Assembly: GCA_029251525.1 (NCBI GenBank)
Contig: JAQXDE010000035.1
Location: 186,001-250,000, forward strand
Length of the DNA stretch: 64,000 nucleotides
DNA from: Saprospiraceae bacterium
Lineage (GTDB): Bacteria; Bacteroidota; Bacteroidia; Chitinophagales; Saprospiraceae
Direction of reading: 5' to 3'
The stretch's first letter is position 1. Each line of letters begins with the position of its first letter. Of this stretch, positions 42,862 to 52,037 are shown one piece after another. The notes under the pieces were generated by a model. That model ran no database searches. It worked only from the letters and a program-made list of their open reading frames with translations, and was not told the DNA's origin. The position numbers and the translations under genes were made by a program.

Positions 42862-45162
42862 ATGAATAAAATAATTGCTTTATTTTTATTAACTCTCCTT
42901 TTGTTTCAGGTAAGTGCTCAAGTCCAACTTTCAGGAGTTATTAATCAATATTCAAAAGTGACATTTATTGAAAATAATATTTGTCATAATAAAATTACAG
43001 TTTCCAATATTACTCCCTTTAATGAAGGTCAATTAGTAGTTCTTATTCAAATGAAAGGAGCCATAATAAATGAATCTAATTCTGCTAATTTTGGGAATAT
43101 CCAAAATATAAATAGCGCTGGGTTTTATGAAATAAACGAAATAGTTTTTATTTCAGGTTTTGATGTTTATCTAAAGTATCAAAATCAATATAATTATGAT
43201 ATAAACGGACTTGTTCAACTAGTAACTATGCCTAATTATGAGGATGCAACGGTTTCAGACATATTGACTGCTGAACCTTGGAATGGCGAAACAGGCGGTG
43301 TATTTGCCTTAAATATTTCAGGACAACTAGAAATGGCGAAAGATATAGATGTGAGTGGCCTGGGGTTCCGTGGTGGTGAAGCGCAAACGGCTAGTAATAA
43401 TAATTGTTCATGGTTATTTCCGCAGAATGATTATTTCTATGAATACGGAAGCTGGCGAGGTTCAGCCAAGGGAGAAGGAATAGCTGATCCTGTTTTAGAT
43501 AAAAATTTTGGAAAAGGGGCACAAGCGAATGGAGGAGGTGGAGGAAATGATCATAACTCTGGTGGTGGAGGTGGCGCTAATATTTACTCTGGCGGTTTAG
43601 GTGGTGAAAATAATGAACCATCACTTTTTGGTTGCCAAGGGAACCATCCTGGAATAGGAGGGAAAGCGATTGCTGATTTTGAAGACCGAATTTTTCTTGG
43701 CGGAGGTGGAGGTGCCGGTCACGATAATAATGAGGTTGCAACAAATGGTGCAAATGGCGGAGGGGTTGTAATTTTAGTGGTGAATAATTTATCACTACTT
43801 GGAACTGCAATTTATGCAAATGGGAATTCTCCTTCTGAAGGTACAGGTGATGGTGCTGGCGGTGGTGGTGGTGGCGGATCAATTTATTTGAATGTAAAAA
43901 ATGAAGTTAACGGTCAAATTCATTTATCTGTTGCTGGAGGAAATGGAGGTAATATAGATAATGGAGGAGGAGAGCGATGCCATGGCCCAGGAGGGGGAGG
44001 AAGTGGAGGAAGACTTATAACAAATTTAATACTAGGGAGTAGTTCTTTATCAACTACTTTGGGAGGAGGTTTTGCAGGGAGTTCTATTAATTCTTCTTCA
44101 TGTCCAAATGGATCTAACGGTGCTGAATCTGGAGAAGATGGTGGGATTGAGGGAATAGACAACGATGGCAATAATATATTTGCAAACCAAGAATTTTTAT
44201 TTCCCGAGGCTGATTTTTCTTTTACGAACAATATGTTAGAAGTTAATTTTTCCTCTCTTTTACAAAATGCAAATCTGATAAATTGGGATTTTGGAGATGG
44301 GAATTTTAGTTCGGTTGCAAATCCAGTTCATACATATGCACAAAGTGGAACGTATAATGTTCAATTAATTGTATCAAATAGTTGTGGTATTGACACTTTT
44401 AATCAATCTATTTTTGTTGAAATGGTAGAAGCAAATTTTTTGGTTTCTGAGGAAGGAGGTTGTGTTCCATTATTAGTGAATTTTCAGAATAATTCTATTG
44501 GTTCAGTAAATGATTATTTTTGGACTTTTGAGGCAGGAAATCCAACTATATCAACAGATGAAAATCCACAAGTATTCTATGGTTCTCCAGGTATTTATGA
44601 TGTACAATTAGAAATTTATAGTACATCAGGTAATGATACAGTCTTAGTTGAAAATGCTATTGAAGTGTTAAATGTTCCATTAGCTAGTTTTGATTTTTTT
44701 TCACCTAGTCAGGGCATTATAAATTTCGAAAACAATTCAATAGGAGCAACTTCTTTTGAATGGGATTTTGGAGATGGAACCACTTTGTCAAATGAGGAGA
44801 TGCCAAGTCATACTTATGATTCAACTGGGAATTTTGTAGTGACTTTGATTGCTTCTAATGAGTATTGTAGCAATACGATTACTGGTACTGTATCTATTTT
44901 AACTAGTTTAGATGAGTTGGACTTATCTAAAGTTCGAATTTTTCCAAATCCATCAACTAATTTTATAACAGTAGAGCTACAAAATTTAGGAAAAGCTCAA
45001 ATTGATTTTTTTTCAATGGATGGAAATAAAATAAAATACCTAAGTGGAACTTTTTCCCAATCTAAGTTGTTAGATGTAAGTAAGCTCCCAAAAGGCGTTT
45101 TTACGATACTAGTTTCACAAAATAAAAGGCGTGGATTCTTTCGTTGGGTGAAAATTAATTAA
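42862..45162 (+). CDS. PKD-domain surface protein with T9SS type A sorting tail
   Basis: The 766-aa precursor has a signal peptide (residues 1-19, QVSAQ). An N-terminal beta domain (to about 200) is followed by a Gly/Asn/Ser-rich low-complexity region (about 220-435, GGGGGNDHNSGGGGGA and similar) that resembles right-handed glycine-rich repeats. Three PKD domains span about 447-685, each with a WDFGDG-type strand (NWDFGDGNFSS, FWTFEAGNP, EWDFGDGTTLS). The C-terminal domain (about 690-766) is a T9SS type A signal: VRIFPNPSTNFITVEL, AQIDFFSMDGNKI, LDVSKLPKGVFTILVSQN. It is expected to be secreted by the Por system and anchored on the surface as an adhesin or matrix protein. Confidence 0.92.
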   Translation: MNKIIALFLLTLLLFQVSAQVQLSGVINQYSKVTFIENNICHNKITVSNITPFNEGQLVVLIQMKGAIINESNSANFGNIQNINSAGFYEINEIVFISGFDVYLKYQNQYNYDINGLVQLVTMPNYEDATVSDILTAEPWNGETGGVFALNISGQLEMAKDIDVSGLGFRGGEAQTASNNNCSWLFPQNDYFYEYGSWRGSAKGEGIADPVLDKNFGKGAQANGGGGGNDHNSGGGGGANIYSGGLGGENNEPSLFGCQGNHPGIGGKAIADFEDRIFLGGGGGAGHDNNEVATNGANGGGVVILVVNNLSLLGTAIYANGNSPSEGTGDGAGGGGGGGSIYLNVKNEVNGQIHLSVAGGNGGNIDNGGGERCHGPGGGGSGGRLITNLILGSSSLSTTLGGGFAGSSINSSSCPNGSNGAESGEDGGIEGIDNDGNNIFANQEFLFPEADFSFTNNMLEVNFSSLLQNANLINWDFGDGNFSSVANPVHTYAQSGTYNVQLIVSNSCGIDTFNQSIFVEMVEANFLVSEEGGCVPLLVNFQNNSIGSVNDYFWTFEAGNPTISTDENPQVFYGSPGIYDVQLEIYSTSGNDTVLVENAIEVLNVPLASFDFFSPSQGIINFENNSIGATSFEWDFGDGTTLSNEEMPSHTYDSTGNFVVTLIASNEYCSNTITGTVSILTSLDELDLSKVRIFPNPSTNFITVELQNLGKAQIDFFSMDGNKIKYLSGTFSQSKLLDVSKLPKGVFTILVSQNKRRGFFRWVKIN

Positions 45163-45183
45163 AAATTTTCGCTCTATAATTTA

Positions 45184-45191
45184 TATATTTG
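45184..45191 (+). promoter_or_regulatory. Putative -7 element TATATTTG of the cold-shock gene
   Basis: TATATTTG matches TAnnTTTG about 100 nt upstream of the ATG at 45294. That gives a leader of roughly 95 nt, long enough for the temperature-responsive structure common in cold-shock mRNAs. Confidence 0.5.
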
Positions 45192-45293
45192 TAATTCCTT
45201 TCTAAAAAGACAGTTTTAGGTATTCATCTTAGATGATTTGTTTTCCTATTATTTCTTTCTCAGCGGGAACATTTTTTCATCTAAATAATAAAT

Positions 45294-45752
45294 ATGTCAA
45301 AGTCGCAACAATCATTCAACAAAAAAGAAAAAGAAAAAAAGCGAAGAAAAAAGAAACAAGACAAACTCGAAAGACGAGAACAACGTAAAATTGAAAGAGA
45401 AGAGGGAGGAAAAAAATCCTTTGAAGAATTGTTGATGTATGTTGATGAAGATGGTAATTTAACTCCAGAACCACCAGATCCCACTAAGAAAAAGAAAGAA
45501 ATTAAATTAGAAAATATCATCCTTGGTGCAGCACCAATTGATAATACTCCTGTTGAAACAGTTAGAGAAGGACAAGTAAAGTTCTTCAATGATGAAAAAG
45601 GATACGGATTTATTAATGATAAGGCAACCAAAGAAAGCATTTTTGTTCACATTAATAATGTAGAAGGTGAACTTAGGGAAAATGACCGTGTTACTTTTGA
45701 GATAGAAAATGGCCCGAAAGGTCCGAATGCTGTAAATGTAAAATTAATCTAA
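45294..45752 (+). CDS. Cold-shock domain protein with basic N-terminal extension
   Basis: The 152-aa protein has a very basic coiled N-terminus of about 45 residues (KKEKEKKRRKKKQDKLERRE), a linker, and a C-terminal cold-shock domain (about 90-152). The RNP1-like KGYGFINDKATKESIFVHI and the preceding GQVKFFNDE are canonical. Aromatic residues in these motifs bind single-stranded RNA/DNA. This extended form is common in Bacteroidota and probably works as an RNA chaperone. It is immediately upstream of a DbpA-like RNA helicase gene but separated by a strong terminator. Confidence 0.93.
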   Translation: MSKSQQSFNKKEKEKKRRKKKQDKLERREQRKIEREEGGKKSFEELLMYVDEDGNLTPEPPDPTKKKKEIKLENIILGAAPIDNTPVETVREGQVKFFNDEKGYGFINDKATKESIFVHINNVEGELRENDRVTFEIENGPKGPNAVNVKLI

Positions 45753-45770
45753 TTTTTTTAATAATTATTT

Positions 45771-45808
45771 AAAAGGCCTGTTAATCATAATATATTAACA
45801 GGCCTTTT
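45771..45808 (+). terminator. Terminator of the cold-shock gene
   Basis: AAAAGGCCTGTTAAT and ATTAACAGGCCTTTT form a 15-bp perfect stem with an 8-nt loop, 18 bp after the stop. Confidence 0.93.
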
Positions 45809-45856
45809 TATGTCATCAAACTTCCTCAAATAGTTACCAAACCAAACATTTAATCC

Positions 45857-45864
45857 TACCTTTG
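45857..45864 (+). promoter_or_regulatory. -7 element TACCTTTG abutting the helicase start codon
   Basis: TACCTTTG ends 4 nt before the ATG at 45869. A start at the usual distance would fall on or inside the start codon, implying a leaderless mRNA or a start codon further downstream. Confidence 0.5.
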
Positions 45865-45868
45865 CAGC

Positions 45869-47179
45869 ATGTCAAGTGCAATCAAAAATCAAAAAGAAAT
45901 ACTAAAAAAGTTGGGTATTCAAAAACTTAACCCAATGCAAGAGGAAGCTCGATTAGCAATTCCTACGTCTGCGGAGGTAGTATTGCTTTCTCCTACAGGA
46001 ACAGGAAAAACATTATCATTTCTTTTGCCCATTATTGCAGAGTTAGACATTAATTGTAATGAAATTCAAGCAATAGTTATCGTTCCATCCCGAGAATTAG
46101 CCATTCAAATTGAGCAAGTTGCAAGAGAAATGGGAACAGGTTTTAAAGTGAATTCAGTTTATGGCGGTCGTCCTTTTTCCAAAGATAAAATTGAATTAAG
46201 CCATCTACCCGCAATATTGATAGGAACTCCTGGGAGAGTTGCAGATCACCTCAGAAGGGATACTTTTTCAACGGAAAGGATTCGGATATTTGTTTTAGAT
46301 GAGTTTGATAAATCGCTAGAAATTGGATTTGAGTCTGAAATGATTGAAATTACAGATTCACTATATAAAGTAAGAAAAAAAATTTTGACGTCTGCTACAC
46401 ACGAAGTTTCAATTCCATCTTTTATAGGATTACAACAACCTATATATATAAATTATTTGGAAGATGGAATTGAGCAATTAAAAGTCAAAACTATTCTATC
46501 TCCAACAAAAGATAAGCTAGAAACATTAGTTGATTCACTTTGCCATTTGGGAAACCAACCTGGGATTATTTTTTGTAATTTCAAAGATTCAATTCAACGT
46601 GTGAGTGATTATTTGACTAAAAATAAAATTAGTCATGGATGTTTTTTTGGAGGGTTAGAACAGATAGATAGAGAAAGAGCATTGATAAAATTTAGAAACG
46701 GAACTCATCAATTATTAATCGCTACAGATTTAGCTTCAAGGGGAATTGACGTTCCTGAAATTAAGTTTATCATTCATTACCATTTGCCTAATCGGAGTCA
46801 AGAGTTTACGCACAGAAATGGGCGTACTGCTAGAATGAATTCTGATGGGACTGCTTTTATTTTGAAGTGGATAAAAGAGGATTTACCTGAATTTATCGAA
46901 GTAAATGAAGTTGAAAAAATATTGCCAGCTGGATTACCTAAACCTTCAATTTGGAAAACACTTTTCGTCTCAGGTGGTCGGAAGGATAAAATTTCTAAAG
47001 GAGATATTGCTGGTATGTTTTTTAAACAAGGAGGATTAGAGAAAAATGAACTAGGGATTATCGAACTTAAGCAAGATTGTGCCTTTGCTGCTGTTCCCGC
47101 TACAAAAGTTGATCATTTAATTGGAAAATTAAATAACACCAAATTGAAAAAGAGAAAAATTAGAGTTTACGCAATTTAA
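45869..47179 (+). CDS. DEAD-box-family RNA helicase, DbpA-like, with DEFD motif
   Basis: The 436-aa protein has the two RecA domains of DEAD-box helicases: Q-motif region LGIQKLNPMQEEA, motif I SPTGTGKT (41-48), Ia VPSRELA, GTPGR, motif II DEFD (144-147), motif III SAT (175-177), motif V ATDLASRGIDVPE and motif VI HRNGRTAR. Residues about 365-436 are a DbpA-type RNA-binding domain (KISKGDIAGMFFKQGGLEKNELGIIEL). DbpA acts in large-subunit ribosome assembly through 23S rRNA. Motif II reads DEFD instead of DEAD, a conservative but notable change. The next gene starts 13 bp after the stop. Confidence 0.93.
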   Translation: MSSAIKNQKEILKKLGIQKLNPMQEEARLAIPTSAEVVLLSPTGTGKTLSFLLPIIAELDINCNEIQAIVIVPSRELAIQIEQVAREMGTGFKVNSVYGGRPFSKDKIELSHLPAILIGTPGRVADHLRRDTFSTERIRIFVLDEFDKSLEIGFESEMIEITDSLYKVRKKILTSATHEVSIPSFIGLQQPIYINYLEDGIEQLKVKTILSPTKDKLETLVDSLCHLGNQPGIIFCNFKDSIQRVSDYLTKNKISHGCFFGGLEQIDRERALIKFRNGTHQLLIATDLASRGIDVPEIKFIIHYHLPNRSQEFTHRNGRTARMNSDGTAFILKWIKEDLPEFIEVNEVEKILPAGLPKPSIWKTLFVSGGRKDKISKGDIAGMFFKQGGLEKNELGIIELKQDCAFAAVPATKVDHLIGKLNNTKLKKRKIRVYAI

Positions 47180-47192
47180 TTGCAACTTAATT

Positions 47193-47405
47193 ATGGAAAA
47201 TAATAATTTAGATGGGCGGATTAGAAAAAATATTAATATTGGAGATGTTGTAGAATTAGTTCAAAAACATCATCAACAATCAGGAGAGTTGACTGAAGGC
47301 ATTGTCAAACGAATTTTAACCAAAGCTCCAAAACATCCTCATGGAATAAAAGTGATGACAGATATAGGAGAAGTCGGGCGAGTAAAATATGTCATTATTG
47401 AATAG
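47193..47405 (+). CDS. ywbE: YwbE family small protein (DUF2196)
   Basis: The 70-aa protein matches the YwbE family nearly end to end: RKNINIGDVVELVQKHHQQSGELTEGIVKRILTK, then HPHGIKVMTDIGEVGRVKYV. It is a small beta-barrel protein with the look of an RNA-binding KOW/SH3-like fold. It starts 13 bp after the DbpA-like helicase gene, so the two are almost certainly co-transcribed. Function in RNA metabolism is inferred from this linkage only. Confidence 0.92.
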   Translation: MENNNLDGRIRKNINIGDVVELVQKHHQQSGELTEGIVKRILTKAPKHPHGIKVMTDIGEVGRVKYVIIE

Positions 47406-47484
47406 ATTAATTTAATTAATTTTTTTGTTTCACTCTGTTAGAAAATTCATTAATTTTTAGTTACCAAATAGAATATACCCTTAA

Positions 47485-48258
47485 ATGGCAAAATTACCGA
47501 AGGAAAATCAATTCCTAGATTTATCAGATTATGGCAGGCCAGCAGCTAGGTTGATTGCACAGTTTTTTAAACCTACCTTCGTGACACCAATTCACGTAAC
47601 AATTCTTTTTATTATTTCAGGATTATTAGCTATTGGTTGTATTTTTTTTCACCAATATCTGGTGGCAGCTTTTTTTATAATTCTTAAATCAATTTTAGAT
47701 GCAGCAGATGGAGAGTTAGCTCGTATCAAAAACACGCCTTCTTATACTGGTCGATATTTTGATTCGGTAGCTGATATTATACTAAATTTCTTTTTTTTAC
47801 TATCCATATGTATAGTGACAAATGGTAATTTCTTTTTTATGATTTTGGCATTTATAGGAATCCAATTGCAAGGAACCTTATATAATTACTACTATGTAAT
47901 TCTTCGTAATAAATTTGATGGAGATACCACAAGTAGAGTTTTTGAAACACATGCTCCAAAGGCAATGAAAGGGGAAAAACAAAGTCATGTAAATGTATTA
48001 TTTAGTATGTATAGCGTTTTATACAAAGTATTTGATGTTACCATTTATCAATTAGATAAAAAAGCTATTAGTGGAAATCATTTCCCTAAATGGTTCATGA
48101 CAATGGTTTCAACTTTTGGTTTAGGCTTTCAACTATTAATTATTGCAATTTTTTTAGTGCTTAATTTAGATTATTTAATCATTCCATTTTTTATAATTAA
48201 CTCTCTTTTTATTCTAATATTTATTGCCATTCGACAAATTTTGGAAAGAAAGAAATAA
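47485..48258 (+). CDS. CDP-alcohol phosphatidyltransferase family protein
   Basis: The 257-aa integral membrane enzyme carries a perfect CDP-OH-P motif, D-x2-D-G-x2-A-R-x8-G-x3-D-x3-D, with D72, D75, G76, A79, R80, G89, D93 and D97. Six or so transmembrane helices surround it. Such enzymes swap CMP in a CDP-linked donor for an alcohol to make phospholipids (for example phosphatidylglycerol-phosphate, phosphatidylserine, phosphatidylinositol). The alcohol acceptor cannot be read from the sequence. It follows ywbE by 80 bp. Confidence 0.92.
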   Translation: MAKLPKENQFLDLSDYGRPAARLIAQFFKPTFVTPIHVTILFIISGLLAIGCIFFHQYLVAAFFIILKSILDAADGELARIKNTPSYTGRYFDSVADIILNFFFLLSICIVTNGNFFFMILAFIGIQLQGTLYNYYYVILRNKFDGDTTSRVFETHAPKAMKGEKQSHVNVLFSMYSVLYKVFDVTIYQLDKKAISGNHFPKWFMTMVSTFGLGFQLLIIAIFLVLNLDYLIIPFFIINSLFILIFIAIRQILERKK

Positions 48259-48263
48259 TTTTT

Positions 48264-48486
48264 TCAAAAGTCCATATTTTCTAAATAAATATCAATTCCG
48301 ACATAAATCCCTGTACTCACATCACTTTTTTCTTCTTTAACTAAATTGGTTGAATTAGAAGTATGTACTTTATGTGGTTTTTGAATGAATACCAAATCCC
48401 TATCATCTGTGCAATAATAATAGTTGGAGCATAAAAAAAAGGTAAGAGATCGTTACGAAAAGAATAAGAGTATTCGTTGTTTTCAT
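48264..48486 (-). pseudogene. Small secreted-protein gene with a +1 frameshift in a T8 run
   Basis: The ATG at 48486 opens a signal-like frame (MKTTNTLILFVTISYLFF). This reaches a run of eight T residues (48433-48440 on the plus strand as A8) and then runs out of frame to a stop within ten codons. If the run had seven T residues, the frame would continue as LCSNYYYCTDDRDLVFIQKP.. to ..GIYVGIDIYLENMDF and stop at 48264-48266, a 73-aa exported or lipoprotein-like product. The downstream part has strong coding character. It may be a pseudogene, a phase-variable gene, or a homopolymer sequencing error. Function unknown. Confidence 0.5.
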
Positions 48487-48586
48487 TTCTATAATTTTAC
48501 TCCAAATAAATTTTTTACGCGATTAGTTTGAGATTTAATAGCATTGAAAACTATTATTTTTAATTAAATATGATTTTGTAAAAAAA

Positions 48587-48623
48587 AACTCCTAAATGAT
48601 TGAATTTCAAAGATTTAGGAGTT
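48587..48623 (-). terminator. Terminator of fhs
   Basis: On the minus strand AACTCCTAAAT/ATTTAGGAGTT (11 bp) is followed by T8, 20 bp after the fhs stop. Confidence 0.92.
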
Positions 48624-48642
48624 GAAATTTACTAATTATATT

Positions 48643-50313
48643 TTAAGACAATCCAGTAATATTTCCATTTTTGTCAATGTCAATAAATTCTGAAGAAGGT
48701 GTAGATGGAAGACCGGGCATACGCATAATATTTCCAGTTATTGGAATTAAAAAATTAGCGCCAACAGCAAATTCAATTTCTCGAACGGTTATTGAAAAGC
48801 CTTTTGGACGACCCAATAATTTCGGATTGTCAGAAAGTGATTTTTGGGTTTTTGCAATACAAATAGGTAAGTTTTCTAAACCTAATCTTTTTATTTTTCT
48901 GAGATCTGCTTTAGCTTTTGTAGAATAATCTACAGCATCCGCTCCGTAAACTTTTTTGGCTATAGTTTCTATTTTTTTCTCCACTGGCCAATTCCAATCG
49001 TAAAGTGGTTTGAACTTTTTAGTAGGATTGTCTACAATTTCAACAACTGCTTTCGCCAGTTCTAAAGCACCTTTTCCCCCTTTACCCCAAACATTACATA
49101 GGATAGCTTTTACACCAAGTGATTCACACTTATCGATAACAATTTGGATTTCTGCATCTGTATCTGTGGTGAAACGGTTAATGGCAACAACAGGCTGAAT
49201 ACCAAATTGTAAAACGTTTTCAATATGTTTTTTTAAATTTTCTAAACCACTTTTAACTGCTTTTTGATTAGAGCGATTAAGTGATTTTAAATCTGCACCA
49301 CCATGATATTTTAGAGCTCGAATGGTTGCTACTAAGACAATAGCTTTTGGTGAAAGATTGGCACTGACACATTTTATGTCAAGGAATTTTTCTGCTCCCA
49401 AGTCACAGCCAAAACCAGCTTCAGTTACCACATAGTCTGAAAGTGACATTCCCATTCTAGTAGCAATTACAGAATTCGTTCCTTGGGCAATATTGGCAAA
49501 TGGTCCTCCATGAATGATAGCAGGATTTCCTTCAATAGTTTGTGTCAGGTTCGGTTTGATTGCATCTTTTAATAATGCAGTCATGGCTCCTTGTGCATTT
49601 AAATCTTTTGCGTAAACAGGTTTTTTTTCAAAGGTAAAACCTACAAAGATATTTCCTAATCGAGTTTTTAAATCCATTAAATCATCAGATAAACAAAGTA
49701 TAGCCATAATCTCAGAGGCAGCCGTAATATCAAATCCAGTTTCTCGTGGAATCCCAGAGCCAGTTCCTCCCAAGCCTATTACAATATCTCGCAGTGCTCT
49801 ATCATTCATATCCATTACCCTTTTCCAGAGAATTGTTCGAGGATCAATGTTTATAGATTTTGTTTTGCTTTGGATATTATTGTCGATGAGCGCGGCTAAT
49901 AAATTATGTGCTTTTTCAATGGCTGAAAAATCACCCGTAAAATGTAGGTTAATATCTTCCATAGGAAGCACTTGAGACCAACCTCCACCAGTTGCTCCAC
50001 CTTTTATTCCAAACACTGGTCCAAGGGAAGGTTCTCTTAAGACAACTGTTGTTTTTTTTCCAATCTGATTCATCCCTTGTGTCAAACCAATTGACATTGT
50101 CGTTTTTCCCTCACCTGCAGGAGTTGGAGAAAGAGCCGTAACTAGGATAAGTTTGGATTTATTGACCTTAGATTTTTTTATAAGTGAAAGAGGCAGCTTT
50201 GCTTTGTACTTTCCATATAGTTCCAAGTCACTTTCTTTGACGTTCAGTATTTTGGCAATTTGTTGAATGGGTTTTAGTTTGATAGTTTTTGCAATTTGGA
50301 TATCTGATTTCAT
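48643..50313 (-). CDS. fhs: Formate--tetrahydrofolate ligase
   Basis: The enzyme makes 10-formyl-THF from formate, THF and ATP, feeding purine and other one-carbon needs. At 556 aa it has the family's usual length. The nucleotide-binding TPAGEGKTTMSIGLTQ (64-79) is canonical. LREPSLGPVFGIKGGATGGGWSQV (around 93-116), NLHFTGDFSAIEKAHNLLAA and VTEAGFGCDLGAEKFLDIKC are all diagnostic. The C-terminal segment ITGNIMRMPGLPSTPSSEFIDID is complete. It is monocistronic with its own terminator. Confidence 0.97.
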   Translation of the reverse strand: MKSDIQIAKTIKLKPIQQIAKILNVKESDLELYGKYKAKLPLSLIKKSKVNKSKLILVTALSPTPAGEGKTTMSIGLTQGMNQIGKKTTVVLREPSLGPVFGIKGGATGGGWSQVLPMEDINLHFTGDFSAIEKAHNLLAALIDNNIQSKTKSINIDPRTILWKRVMDMNDRALRDIVIGLGGTGSGIPRETGFDITAASEIMAILCLSDDLMDLKTRLGNIFVGFTFEKKPVYAKDLNAQGAMTALLKDAIKPNLTQTIEGNPAIIHGGPFANIAQGTNSVIATRMGMSLSDYVVTEAGFGCDLGAEKFLDIKCVSANLSPKAIVLVATIRALKYHGGADLKSLNRSNQKAVKSGLENLKKHIENVLQFGIQPVVAINRFTTDTDAEIQIVIDKCESLGVKAILCNVWGKGGKGALELAKAVVEIVDNPTKKFKPLYDWNWPVEKKIETIAKKVYGADAVDYSTKAKADLRKIKRLGLENLPICIAKTQKSLSDNPKLLGRPKGFSITVREIEFAVGANFLIPITGNIMRMPGLPSTPSSEFIDIDKNGNITGLS

Positions 50314-50523
50314 TAAAATGGGTTTTAATTTGAAAGTAATTAATTGGCTAAAATGATGAACTAAAGTAAAATTATTATTTTAAATCACAAAGGTTAGAAT
50401 TTATTCTTACGAGGTTTCTTGTTTAGGGTTCTTTTAAATTCTGGGAAAGTATTAAATTTCTAAATAATCATCTCATTAAATTACAATTTCTGCCAATCTG
50501 TCATTATTGAATCTAAAAAACCT

Positions 50524-50531
50524 TATATTTG
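50524..50531 (+). promoter_or_regulatory. Putative -7 element TATATTTG of miaB
   Basis: TATATTTG followed by CC matches TAnnTTTG 33 nt upstream of the miaB ATG at 50564. Confidence 0.6.
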
Positions 50532-50563
50532 CCTCAAATTTTTTAAGAAAATAAAATATTGAG

Positions 50564-51994
50564 ATGTACGACGATAATCCTACGATTTCACATTTAAATA
50601 CACCTTTAGAAGAGAGCAAACAAGGCCAAGTTTTTTTCAAAGATAATTTGGTGGAGGATGATAGCAAAAAGAAATTTTATATCGAAAGTTATGGCTGTGC
50701 TATGAACTTTAGTGATAGTGAGATTGTAGCTTCGATTCTTTCAGAGGTAGGGTATGGCCCTACAAAGTTTATCGAAAAATCAGATTTGATTTTAGTGAAT
50801 ACTTGTTCCATTAGAGATAAAGCGGAACAACGAGTTCGAAAACGATTACGGGTTTTTGATAAAATAAAAAAACAACGTCCAGGTATGTTGGTGGGTGTTT
50901 TAGGTTGTATGGCAGAACGATTGAAGACTAAATTTTTGGAGGAAGAAAAATTAGTTGATATGGTCGTTGGACCTGATGCTTATCGAGATTTACCCAAGTT
51001 AATTGCAAACGCAGAAGAGGGTGAAAAAGGGGTGAATGTCTTTCTCTCACGAGAGGAAACCTATGCTGAAATTAGTCCACTTCGTTTGAATTCAAATGGA
51101 ATTACTGCGTTAATTTCAATTATGCGAGGTTGTGATAACATGTGTTCTTTTTGTGTTGTACCTTATACAAGGGGGCGAGAGCGAAGCAGAAATTTATTTT
51201 CTATTATTGCTGAAGCAACTGATTTGGTAGCAAAAGGATATAAGGAAGTTACCTTGCTTGGTCAGAATGTTGACTCTTATAAATGGGAGAATCCAGAGAC
51301 TAAAGAAGTAACCAGTTTTGCAAATTTATTGGAAGCAGTTGCTTTGGTTAATCCTGGTTTGAGGGTACGATTTTCGACTTCTCACCCAAAAGATATTACT
51401 GACGAGGTTTTGTATACTATTGCTAAATATGAAAATATTTGTAATTATATTCACTTACCTATTCAAAGTGGAAATAGTCGCGTATTGAAATTAATGAATC
51501 GTACTTACGATCAAGCATGGTATAAGGAAAGAGTTGAATCAATTTATCGAATTATTCCAGATTGTGCTATTTCGTCTGACATGATAGCAGGTTTTTGTAC
51601 AGAGACCGAAGAGGAACATCAAGAAACTGTTGATATGGTTTATTGGGCTAAATATTCAATGAGTTATATGTTTTATTATTCAGAACGACCAGGGACATTA
51701 GCCTCTAGGAAATATGAAGATGATATTCCTTACGATGTGAAAAAACGAAGACTCCAAGAGATTGTTGATGCACAGCAAGAAGTGGCTTTACAGCATAACA
51801 TCCAAGATATAGGGAAAACTTTTAAGATATTGATTGAGGGAACTTCAAAGAAAAGTAAAGATGATTTTAAAGGAAGAAATTCTCAAAATAAAGTAACTAT
51901 TTTTCCAAAAAAAGATGGAGTTAAACCAGGCGATTATGTGATGGTAAAAGTGAAAGAAGTTACTAGTGCAACTTTGAAAGGTGAAATAGTCTAA
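50564..51994 (+). CDS. miaB: tRNA-2-methylthio-N6-dimethylallyladenosine synthase
   Basis: MiaB is a radical-SAM methylthiotransferase that converts i6A37 to ms2i6A37 in tRNAs reading UNN codons. The 476-aa protein shows all three domains. The UPF0004 N-terminus has C45, C81 and C115 for the auxiliary Fe-S cluster ([32 protein letters not shown]). The radical-SAM CxxxCxxC is C190/C194/C197 ([20 protein letters not shown]), and the C-terminus is a TRAM domain (about 415-476). A roughly 30-residue acidic N-terminal lead precedes the conserved domain, as often in Bacteroidota. A sigma-54 activator gene follows 43 bp later. Confidence 0.97.
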   Translation: MYDDNPTISHLNTPLEESKQGQVFFKDNLVEDDSKKKFYIESYGCAMNFSDSEIVASILSEVGYGPTKFIEKSDLILVNTCSIRDKAEQRVRKRLRVFDKIKKQRPGMLVGVLGCMAERLKTKFLEEEKLVDMVVGPDAYRDLPKLIANAEEGEKGVNVFLSREETYAEISPLRLNSNGITALISIMRGCDNMCSFCVVPYTRGRERSRNLFSIIAEATDLVAKGYKEVTLLGQNVDSYKWENPETKEVTSFANLLEAVALVNPGLRVRFSTSHPKDITDEVLYTIAKYENICNYIHLPIQSGNSRVLKLMNRTYDQAWYKERVESIYRIIPDCAISSDMIAGFCTETEEEHQETVDMVYWAKYSMSYMFYYSERPGTLASRKYEDDIPYDVKKRRLQEIVDAQQEVALQHNIQDIGKTFKILIEGTSKKSKDDFKGRNSQNKVTIFPKKDGVKPGDYVMVKVKEVTSATLKGEIV

Positions 51995-52037
51995 TAAAAA
52001 AAGTAGAAAGGTCTAATATCTGAACACTCAAAAAAAT

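Noticed and set aside
43577-44231. Two minus-strand frames of about 100 codons rich in His/Leu/Gln and Pro/Ser
   Set aside because: They are antisense to the glycine-rich region of the PKD/T9SS protein; the repetitive GGN codons create stop-free complementary frames.
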